From Kiritimatiellia bacterium (GTDB taxonomy: Bacteria > Verrucomicrobiota > Kiritimatiellia > JAFGHX01), in assembly GCA_016929905.1 (NCBI GenBank), contig JAFGHX010000032.1, positions 62,001-126,000 of the forward strand: a stretch of DNA of 64,000 nt. Direction: 5' to 3'. Under the pieces are notes generated by a model. It was not told the origin of the DNA, searched no databases, and saw only the letters and a program-made list of their open reading frames with translations. The position numbers and the translations under genes are program-made. Shown one piece after another: positions 25,421 to 35,000 of this stretch; within the stretch, counting starts at the first letter, position 1, and the number at the start of each line of letters is the position of its first letter.

Positions 25421-25480
25421 CCCCAATCTTTGCCCCAATCTTTGTCGTAATCTTGGTCGTCATCCTTGGCGTCATCCTTG
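25421..25480 (+). repeat. Array of five dodecamers (CAAAGATT family)
   Basis: On the plus strand: CCCCAATCTTTG twice, then TCGTAATCTTGG, TCGTCATCCTTG and GCGTCATCCTTG, gap-free from 25421 to 25480. Read on the other strand the consensus is near CAAAGATTACGA. It lies in the 166-bp gap between the convergent RRM and CotH B genes. Confidence 0.7.
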
Positions 25481-25525
25481 TCGACAAGACGTACGGCTCA
25501 AGTGGCACGTTGCACCCTTGTGCGG

Positions 25526-25572
25526 CCGGGCCTGCGGCCGAGGAAAGCGGCGAGACGCCGCTTCTACTTTCA
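25526..25572 (-). terminator. Gene-end hairpin element after CotH gene B
   Basis: AAGCGGCG (25545-25552) pairs with CGCCGCTT (25556-25563) across a 3-nt loop; the minus strand then reads TTTCC. The TGA stop of CotH gene B (25572-25570) lies inside the element. The flanks CCGGGCCTGCGGCC and CTTCTACTTTCA recur at 39521-39601, so this is a repeated element that could act as a terminator. Confidence 0.5.
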
Positions 25573-28500
25573 CGGCCCCACCAACCATACCTTCGCCCGG
25601 TAACACACGGGCACGTCGGTCGCTGCCGTCTCCGTATACGTCAGGGTCTGGTTTGCCCCGAGAATGTCCGCATAGCCCGGCACGGCCGTCCAGGCGGCGC
25701 CGTCGGCCATCAGGAGGAACTCAATGGCATAGTGCCGTTCGCACCCCTCATACCCTGGCCCGGACGCCGCGACCGTCGGGCAGGACACTACAACCCGTCC
25801 ACTCTCCCGGCCAACCGCGAGCGCCAGGTAGCGGTTCTGGCCAAGCGCGTCCGTGCCGGCGATGTACTCCTCGCGGTTCGACATGTCGTCCCCGTCCGGA
25901 TCGTCGTCGCCGTCGTAGGTCACAGCGTCGCCGAAGGCCGATTCCTCCCATGAGTCCGGCAGGTCGTCCGCGTCGGGATCCTCGGCGGCGGATAGCTGCT
26001 CGACCACAACCGACAGCTCGAGATCCCATGTCAGATCACTGCTCTTCAACGTGCCGTTAAGCACCTGCACCGCCACGACGTTGATCCCATCGGCCAACGC
26101 GGGCATGGTGCTGCCGGTTAAGGTCGCTGTCCATTCCGTGCCGTCACCGACCGTTGCGGATGCCAGCGCGTCGCATGCAACCGCTGTCCCGGCGGCGCCC
26201 GGCACGTTGTGACGGGCCGCCTCGGCGCCATTGATCCAGACCACGAAGCCGTCGTCGTACAGAGCCCGGAGTTCGAGTGCCCGCACAACAGACGGATCGC
26301 CAACGTTGAATGTCTTCCGCAGCAGGAGTCCCGAGTAGCTGTTCTGCATATCGGAGATCGTGGTGCCGTAGGGACCGTCGCCATAGCCGAACGGCGCCGC
26401 GCCGGCGGTCCAGCCCGAATCGTCGAACCCGCTTGTGATCCATCCGTCCGCGTCCGGGGCGCCCGCCCTGTAGCGCCAGGTGCTCCCTTTCGCGATCTCG
26501 GTGCGGGTCATGTCCGACGTGGCCGCGCCAACGGGTGTGGTGTACGCCGAATCGGCGGTCACGCCGGTCGCCTTGATCTTGTAGTAATAGGTTGTGCCCG
26601 GGCGCAGTCCCGTGTCGGTGTAAGACGTGGCGTCCGCCGCCGGCGCCGTGGACCACGTGCTGAAATCCACCCCATCGGTGCGGCGTCGGACCTTGAACCC
26701 GGTTTCGTCAAAGCTCTTGTCCTGCCACGTCAACTTGATTGCCGTCGACGAGAGCACCGTGAGCGCAAGCCCCGAGGGCTGAGCAGGCGCGGCGGCGGGG
26801 GTCGTCACGGCCGCGACGCTCGAATATGGCGAGTTCCCCGCAGTGTTCCATGCCTTCACCTTGTAGTAGTATGAGGTTGAGGACGCCAGGCCGGAGTCGG
26901 TCACGGCGGTCGTGTTCGCGGCCGGCGTCGCGATGCGCGCCCACAGTTGCGTGCCGCTTGTGCGGCGGTCGACCTTGAACGAGTCCTCGTTGTCGCTGTT
27001 GTCAGCCCACGCCAGCGCCACTTTCGAGGAGGAGCCCGCCGCGGCGGCCAGATTGCTAGGCGCCGCCGGCGGCTGAAGTTGCGGCTCGGTGACCGTGATG
27101 GCCACGGCAATCGTCAGGGGCCCATTCGCGGCGCCGGAGCCGTTGTCTTCGATCGTGATGGTCTTGTTGTGTGTGCCGACCGCCAGGTCGTTTCGCGGAA
27201 AACTGATGGTGTGCGTCTTCTTGTCCGCGGCCCCCGTTGAAGAGCCGGACGTCGGCGAAATCTCCATCGTGCTGCTGGTCTCGACAACATTGTACCGCAG
27301 CGTACCGGTGCCGCCGTTCCAAACCTGGAAGGTCTTGTCGGGCGCATACTCGCCCTGCTCGCAACTCACGCTGACGCTTGTCGTGCTGAGCGCAATCTTC
27401 GGGACGATCGCCGGCGGTGTCGTCGCATCCGCCGTGTTCGAGTAGCCCGAATGGCCGGCCTCATTGTAGGCCTTGACCTTGTAGTAATACGTCGTGCCGG
27501 CGGTCAGGCCGGAGTCCGTGCAGGAAGTCGCATTCGCCCCCGGTTCCGCTATCCGCACCCAGCCACTGCTCCCGGTCGTACTCCGATCGATCTTGAACCC
27601 ACTCTCGTTCGAGCTGGTGTCCTTCCAGCTGAGCCCGACTCTTGAAGAAGACGCGGCGGAAGCGACCAGAGAGCTCGGCGCGGCCGGCGGATCGCCGCCC
27701 GGCGGCGTGCTCTTGACCCAGCCCTTGTTCAGCATCTTGGTGAACAGCCGGTCCGCGACGCCCGTGATCAGCGAACGGTAACCGGAGCAGTGGCTTTTCC
27801 ATGTCGTCAGGTTCCAGTAGTTCTTGTCGGCCGACCACCGATTCACCTCCCGCGAGAAGTCGTCGTCCTTGATGAAGCTGCGCAGCACGTCGAACCGCGC
27901 CGTCACTCTCGCGTCGGTCAGGGCGCCGCCGTTCTTGAGGTGCAGCCACGCCCGCTCGTTGATCACGGCCTGGAATTTGCTGTTCCCGATCAGTCCGTTC
28001 CAGATGATGTCGTGGTACTGATTGCCGCGCGTCATCAGCCTGATGTCCGTCTCGGCGCCGGCAGCCGTGGGCTCGTAGCCGTCGCCGCCGCCGTTCAAGG
28101 CGAACTCCGAATCCCAGCAGAACCAGTAGCCCTTGCCGGTCGAATCCTCGCGCATCGCGTCCCAAGAGTTGTCGTTGCTCCAATCGCGTACGCCCATGTA
28201 CATGTTCAGGATCACGTAGTCGACGAACTGCGCCATGTCCAGACGCTTCGCCGTCTCGTCGAAGTTGCCGGCCTTCGCGGAGCTGAACATCGAGTTCCAG
28301 CGGCTCAGCGTGCCGGCAACACCGCGCTGGGAGCACCAGTCGTTCTTGTGCCCGCCATAGTATTGGCTCGCAAAAGAGTGGTCCGGCCGCTCACACAGGC
28401 CGTACAGCCCCCAGTATTCGTCGCCGCTGCCGCGGTTGACATAGAGATGGCAGAATGTGCCGTGCACGCCCTTGCCGGACATGTCGATCTGAAGCGAGCG

Positions 28501-29034
28501 CGTGAACGAGTCCTTCAGGTAGGTGATATAGCGCTGTTGCTTGTCGGGCCAGTTCGGCGGCTGGCGCGGATGCTGGATCTGCTCGTTGCCGCCGCCGCGC
28601 AGGACCAGATTGTTGAAACCGCCCGTCGCGGCCGAGCCGGCGTGCACGGGAGCCTTCTCGAACACCGGGTAATTCAACCGCATCGGATCGCCCGCACTGT
28701 ACCGATTGGTGAATTTGAGGCGGAAGGAGCGTTTCTGGTTCTTGTGGACGGCGATCCCGCCGTGGTTGCGTATCTCGCACTGCACATCGAATCTGTAGCT
28801 GGATTGCCCCGGATACTTGAACTGGACTCGGCACTTTCTCTTGACCTTCGTGCTGTCGGAGGCCGAGTTGACGGCGTTGAAATCGCTGGAACTCATCACG
28901 ATGTACACTTCGGGCATATTCGCGTTGCCGGCCCAAAGAACCGATTGCCCGATGGTGAACAGCGCCGATACGGCAAACACCCCGATGCGCCCTGCGCAGG
29001 AATGGCGTGCGGACCAGATCTCGCTTCTCTTCAT
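25570..29034 (-). CDS. Secreted CotH-kinase protein B (CotH-first type)
   Basis: The protein has 1154 residues from ATG 29034; the frame open to 29388 is not coding-like. A signal peptide covers about 1-36 (VFAVSALFTIGQSVLWAG). Unlike the other four, it starts directly with CotH (41-430), with HLYVNRGSGDEYWGLYGL near 195 and WFCWDSEFAL near 303. Then follow Fn3 445-538, a BACON-like beta domain 545-650 (TFQVWNGGTGTLRY, ISPTSG), two more Fn3 domains to about 840, one galactose-binding-like domain 845-1010 (FDDSGWTAGAAPFGYG), an Asp-rich TSP3-like region 1015-1068, and the shared tail ending CYRAKVWL. It has no lamin-tail domain. It starts 59 bp after CotH gene C and is probably cotranscribed with it. 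Confidence 0.83.
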   Translation of the reverse strand: MKRSEIWSARHSCAGRIGVFAVSALFTIGQSVLWAGNANMPEVYIVMSSSDFNAVNSASDSTKVKRKCRVQFKYPGQSSYRFDVQCEIRNHGGIAVHKNQKRSFRLKFTNRYSAGDPMRLNYPVFEKAPVHAGSAATGGFNNLVLRGGGNEQIQHPRQPPNWPDKQQRYITYLKDSFTRSLQIDMSGKGVHGTFCHLYVNRGSGDEYWGLYGLCERPDHSFASQYYGGHKNDWCSQRGVAGTLSRWNSMFSSAKAGNFDETAKRLDMAQFVDYVILNMYMGVRDWSNDNSWDAMREDSTGKGYWFCWDSEFALNGGGDGYEPTAAGAETDIRLMTRGNQYHDIIWNGLIGNSKFQAVINERAWLHLKNGGALTDARVTARFDVLRSFIKDDDFSREVNRWSADKNYWNLTTWKSHCSGYRSLITGVADRLFTKMLNKGWVKSTPPGGDPPAAPSSLVASAASSSRVGLSWKDTSSNESGFKIDRSTTGSSGWVRIAEPGANATSCTDSGLTAGTTYYYKVKAYNEAGHSGYSNTADATTPPAIVPKIALSTTSVSVSCEQGEYAPDKTFQVWNGGTGTLRYNVVETSSTMEISPTSGSSTGAADKKTHTISFPRNDLAVGTHNKTITIEDNGSGAANGPLTIAVAITVTEPQLQPPAAPSNLAAAAGSSSKVALAWADNSDNEDSFKVDRRTSGTQLWARIATPAANTTAVTDSGLASSTSYYYKVKAWNTAGNSPYSSVAAVTTPAAAPAQPSGLALTVLSSTAIKLTWQDKSFDETGFKVRRRTDGVDFSTWSTAPAADATSYTDTGLRPGTTYYYKIKATGVTADSAYTTPVGAATSDMTRTEIAKGSTWRYRAGAPDADGWITSGFDDSGWTAGAAPFGYGDGPYGTTISDMQNSYSGLLLRKTFNVGDPSVVRALELRALYDDGFVVWINGAEAARHNVPGAAGTAVACDALASATVGDGTEWTATLTGSTMPALADGINVVAVQVLNGTLKSSDLTWDLELSVVVEQLSAAEDPDADDLPDSWEESAFGDAVTYDGDDDPDGDDMSNREEYIAGTDALGQNRYLALAVGRESGRVVVSCPTVAASGPGYEGCERHYAIEFLLMADGAAWTAVPGYADILGANQTLTYTETAATDVPVCYRAKVWLVGP

Positions 29035-29093
29035 TCCATAGCCCCTTTCACTTAACCGGGATGATGGTGACGATTGATTGTGACCGCCCCCTC

Positions 29094-32000
29094 CTACTCC
29101 AGCCACACCCGGCCCCGGTAATAGACGGGCGCGCTGGATCCGAGCGCGTCGATGTGCCGCACATCGCTGCCCGAACCGATGACCCGGCTGAGGTTCGTGA
29201 CGGCTTGCCATGCGCCGTTCTCGTCGAGACCCACGCGGCATTCCAGCGCGTAGTAGCGGCCGCGGCCGGCATAGCCCGTGCCGCTCGCCGGCACCGTGGG
29301 GAACGACACGGTCAGGTTGCCGCCGGAGGCGGAGAGGCTGACCTGGAAGAAATCGGCGTGGGCATCGGGATCTGAGCCCGCAATCCATTCCGCGATGTTG
29401 CAGACGCCGTCGCCGTCCTTATCGCCGAGAGCACCCTGCCCCGTTCCCGCCAGATGCGCGTCTTCCCAATCGTCCGGCATGCCGTCCGAATCGGCGTCGT
29501 CCTCGGGGGGGACGAGCGGGGAGTCGTCGAGCGCCAACTCGAAGTCCATCATGAGGTCGCTGCTCGACAGCGAGCTGTTGAAGACTTGTACGGCAACAAT
29601 GTTGGTTGGCCGCAGTGCCGGCAGATCGGCCGCCGCGTACGTATCCGTCCATGCGGCATGCTCCGAGGCCGCCGAAAACGAGTCGAACGGCACAAAGGCG
29701 CCGCGTCCGCCCGGGACGTTCACCCGTTCGACCTCTTCGCCGTTGATCCATACGATGAACCCGTCGTCATAGTCGGCCCGGAGACGCAATCCGTTCACCA
29801 GATACGGGTTCGAGAGGGTGAACTCCTGGCGCAGGAAGACCGTGCTGTAGGTGTACTGCATGTCGTCGAGCGTCGTGCCGAACGGGCCTGTTCCGTAGCC
29901 GAATGGGGCAGCCCCGGCCGACCATCCGGAATCGTCAAACCCGGGCAAGCGCCAGGCGCCGGGCGGTTCCGACGCCTCCCGGGTGCCCTTGGCGCAGTGC
30001 CACACGGTCCCCTTGCCCAGTTTGACCGTGAAATCGTCGTCCTGGCTGCTGAACGCCTTCAGCATCAGGGCGTTGGCGTAGTACCCACCGGAGGGCGAGG
30101 TGACGACCACCTCGAAGTCGCCGTCGGAGCCCGGCACGATCCGGGTGAAGCGGGCAATCTGGCCCGCCGTCGTATTGCCGCCGTTGCAGATGGTGACGGA
30201 CGCGTCGCTCACGCCCGAGAAATCGGCGCCTGCCGAGCTGTAGTTCTCGAACGAGTCGACATCCTGGATGGTCGAGGTCGTCAGCCGATCGGTGTACGCG
30301 GTTTCCGCGCGATTCCCGTACAGTACGACTTCGTAGGTCATCGCCGGGTCGAGCCCGGTCAGCATCAGGCGGATGTCCGGCGCGTCGCCGGATGCGACGA
30401 GCCCGACGCTGTCGACTATCCCGTTAAACACCGCGTATGCATCGGTGCCCGAGGCCGGGTTCGCACCCTGCGTCTCGTGCGCAGGGGTCAGCCGGTTGCC
30501 GCCGGTTACAGTCAGCGTGGCCGCCACCGTCGCGCCGGATGCGTGGTCTCTGAGCGCGCCGCTCGCGGTTGCGGTTTCGTTCCCGTTCGTGGTGGAATAG
30601 GTCGTGATGTTGACCGCGGTTTGACCGCTGACCCAGTGCAGGTCGTTGTAGGCGGCCCAGGCCCGCACGGAGACATCGTTATCCGCGATCGTGTAGGTGT
30701 GCGTTCCGTCGCCGATCAGGGCATTGATCGCATTGCTCAAGGTCACGACCACCGTCTCGTCCGGCTCCTCGGCCGTATCGTCGATCACGGTGAAGCTGAT
30801 GCTCTTGGTGGTCTGGCCGGGATTGAACGTGAGCACGCCGGCCGCCAGCGCGTAGTCCGCCCCGCTCGTTGCGGTCCCGCCCGTTGCGGCGTAGCTCACG
30901 CGCACCTCGTTGCTCGCCGCGGCGGCGAGCGCGACGGTCACCGAGACGGGGCTGGCGCTTTCGGGGCCGCTCTTCGCGACCTGCGCGAACGCGACGAGCG
31001 GCAGATCCGGCAGGGGCTGCATCGCGCGCAGCATCAGCGCGTTGGCGTAGAACTTGGTGGTGTTGTCTTCGACCGTGATCGTCATGTCACCGTCAGTGCC
31101 GGGATCGATGTTCGTGAACCGGGCAACGTACCCGTTCGCCGTGTTGTCGCCGCAGTAGACAAGGGTCGAGTCGTCGTCCGACCCGGAAATCTGGGCGCCC
31201 GGCGTGCTGGTGTTGCGGAAGGTGGTGACATCGCGAATCGTGGTGAGCATGGTCCGATCGGTATAGGACGGCTCGGCACGGTTCCCGTAGATCACGAACT
31301 CGTAGCGCAACCCCGGGTCGAGCCCCGTGAAGGCGAGCGTCAGGTTCTCTTTGTAGCCCATGTACCCGTCGCAATCCACCATCCCGTTGAACACGCTGTA
31401 AGCGTCCGTGCCGCTCGCCGGATGCGAAGGCGGCTCGTTCACCAGCCCGCCGCCGCCCGCGACGCTCAGGCTGACGCCGACCCCGGCGCCGCTCTGGTAG
31501 TCGACCATCCCGCCGTTCGTGGTGCCGGCATTCGAGTAGCGCGTGATGTTCAAGGTATGCTGACCGCTGAACCAGGCCAGATCGTTGTAGGCGGTCCAGA
31601 GAGTGTCGTTGTCGAGGATCGTGTAGGTGTGGGTCGTGCGCGCGCCGAGCTGCGCGTTGGCCGGGCTGCTCAGCGTGAAGACCAGCGTTTCGGCCGGTTC
31701 CTCCAGATCGTCGTCGACGATCGTGACGGCGACCGGCAGGCTGGTAACGCCCGGATTGAAGGTGAGGGTTCCGCTCCCGTTCGCGTAATCGGCGCCGGTC
31801 GCCGTGCCGCCCGTGACCGCGTAGTCCACGCGCACGGGGTCCGTGCACGCGGCGTTCAACGCGACGGCCGGTGCGGCGGGCGAGACGTCCTCCTTTCCGG
31901 TCGAGCTCGACGCCGCGAACTGGACCGACGCCGCGAGCGTGCCGGCCTGCGCGGTTCCGGAATAGGCCGAGTCCCCGATCGCGTTGTAGGCGCGCACCCG

Positions 32001-35000
32001 GTAGTCGTAGGTCGTGCCCTGGGGCAGGCCCGAGTCCGCATGGCTCGTCACGTCCACGCCGACCGTCGAGATCTGCTGCCAACTCGACGTGCCCGTCGGG
32101 CTGCGTTCGATCTTGAACCCGGTCTCGTTTCCGCTCTGATCGGTCCATGTCACCTGTATCCGGCTCGTCGTCGCCGGGATCGCCACCAGTCCCGTCGGCG
32201 CCGCGGGCGGGCCAGGCTGCGTGGTCGCGTCGGCGACATCCGTATACGATGAATTCCCGTCGCCGTTGTACGCCTTCACTTTGTAATAGTAGAGGGTGCC
32301 CGCGGCCAGGCCGGTGTCGCTGTATGTCGAGACATTGGGGCCGGTAGTCGTGACGCGAATCCAATCGGAAGCGCCGGTTTGGCGCCGGTCGAGTTTGAAC
32401 CCGGTTTCGTTGTCGCTCGCATCCGTCCAGGTCACGTTGATGCGGGTGCTCGAAGCCGCGGCGGCAACAAGGTTCTGCGGGGGCGCGGGCGGATGGCCGG
32501 CTTCGGCGGCGCAGGCCAGCTCGATATCCATATACATGTCAGTGCTCGATGCCCCGGACTGGTGCACTTCCACAGCCAGAACGTTGACGCCCTCGAGAAG
32601 CTTGTCGGCATGCGACGTGACGTCGATGCTCTCAAAGCCCGAGGCCGTATGGCTGGTCGCCCAAGTCGTGTAGGCAAGGGGGCCGGCCGGCAGCGATTGC
32701 CGCGCGATCTCCTGCCCGTTCAGATAGGCGACATACCCGTCGTCGTAGTTGGCCGACAGGACAAGATTGGTGACGGTGCCGGGCGCCACGCCGAGCGTGA
32801 AGGTCTTGCGGAAATAGGTGGTCGGGTGTTTGTTGGCCGGGTCGTCCCCGTAGGAGATCTCTGTATCCAACTCCGGGTATTCTCCGGTATCCGCGTAGCC
32901 GAGCGGAGCGTTCCCGTCCTCCCAGGTCGCATCGTCGTACGCTGGCGTGCGCCAACCGGGGCCGAGGTCGACGCCTCGGTCGTAGAACTTCCAACCTGCG
33001 GTCACGGGAACGAGCGCGCCGGAGTTCGGAGCGCCGGGCGTGCCGCCGGCGACGCGGCTGGCCGCCCAGTTGGCGGGGTCGTTGCCGTAGTGCGCGCCGC
33101 TCTGCCGTTCGAGCGAGGGGCCGCTCCCGTCCGCACTTTCGGGCCAGGGCGAGTTATCGTCGTACTTCACGCGGTCCACGAGGATTCGCGGTACGCCCTC
33201 TTCGTCGGGCGTGTCGGGCCGCCACAGCTTCACGCTCTCGCCGCCGTTGTCCAGCACACCGCTGTACGGCCCGAAGATGGCCACATCGGCGGCAATCCCG
33301 TACGTCGAACGAAACGTTGCCGGATCCGTTGCCACGACCAGCGCATAAGCGCGCGCGTCGAGTTCGGCGCCGCCCGGGAAGGTGAACCAGACCGCGCCGT
33401 CCAGCTCCCACCGATTCGCCGGATACGCCGGGTCGTACAGGGGCACGGCCGAGTCCGACAGATTGTACAACTCGATGAACTCGTCGCCGCCTGCCGCCGG
33501 ATGATACATCAGCTCGTTGATCACGATCGGGCCGACCGCCGGGTAGGCATTCGCCGCGCCGAGCGTGTTCGAGACGCTCTGCGCCACGAAGTCCGATTCG
33601 CCCTCGCTCGTGACGTGGCGGCCGAACGCGGCGCCGTTCTCGGCGCCGCCGAACCGGGCCTCGGCGAGGTACTGCAGGTCGGCGCCGTCCCATTTCGTGA
33701 GGTAGACCACGTCGCCGTGCGAATTCAGGCCGAAACAGGCCGGGTCGTTCGTGTCGATGTTGAAGTCGTGCTCATCGAACACCACGTACTGCCCCGCGCC
33801 GAGCGTGGTGGCGGCCGGGATCTGGAACTTGAAGTAGTCCGTATCGCTGTCGCTCAGGTACCAGCCGCCGAGGTCCGCGGCAGCCGCGCCCGCATTGTAG
33901 AGCTCGATCGCGTCGACCTGCGGCAGGTCGGTATGCGTCAGTGCCTCGTTGACGACAAGGCGGTAGTGCGGGCCGTCGTCGCGGCCCGGTGAACCGCCGA
34001 TCAGGTTGCTCGCCCGCCACGTGGCGGCGTCGTCGGCCGATTCGTCCCCGTAGTAGCCGTCCTCGGCGACGGGCACGAGCGAATGCCCGGCCCCGTCCGC
34101 CTCGCGCGGCCAGCCATTCCTGTCGTTGTACCGCACGGACGTCACCGTCAGCCCCTCAGCGTCCAGCAGCGCGAGCCGCTCGCCGCCGTTGTCCAGTTTG
34201 CCCCGGTATTCGCCGAACAGGCGAACCGCGTTCGCCACGGCCGGGCAAGCGTTGGTGAACACCGCCGCACTTCTGACCAGCACCGCAAACTCGCCGGCGG
34301 CCAGTTCGGCGCCCGGCGGAAAGGTGTACCCCACGCCCCGCATCGTCATCTCCGAGAGCCCGCGCGTGGAGGAACCGCTGTTCTTGATTTCGATGAACTC
34401 GTAATCGCTGCCGCCCAACGGGTTGTAGAGGATCTCCGTGATCCGGATCCGCGCGTAGTGCGCCGTGAAGTTGAAGGTCGCCGCATGCGCCGCGCTCCAG
34501 GTGTTGTTCGCTTTGTACAGCCGCGCTTTCACGTGCGTCGTCGTCGAAATCGGGATCGGGCCGGAATACGCGATGGCGGCCGGGCGCCGGCTGCCGCCCG
34601 GGGCGCGCGGGTCGCTCCCGTCCAGCGTGTAGTAGATCGTGCCGGACGCGGCGCTGTGCGGGCTGGACACGGTCAGCCTGAACCCGCTGGCGACCGCTCC
34701 GCCGTGCTGATGGAACTGGGGCGGGTCCAGGCTGGGATACATGTTGTAGTGCGCCCGAAAGACGGAGACCATGTCGGCTACATTCGTGTTCAGCATGTTC
34801 GACACGCGGTTCGTTTCCGCGTACCAGTGGTCCGGCGGATTGTAGGTGGTGCCGTCGGCCTTGCAGTCGCCCCAGCGCGCGGACTCGGCGAACATCGCGT
34901 CGTGCACATACTCGAACAGCCGCCCGAAACGGGCTTGGCCGTTCTCTTTGGTTAGAGGCCCGTTGTTGAAGCACTGCCTGTAAAGGCGGTCGGCGAAGGC

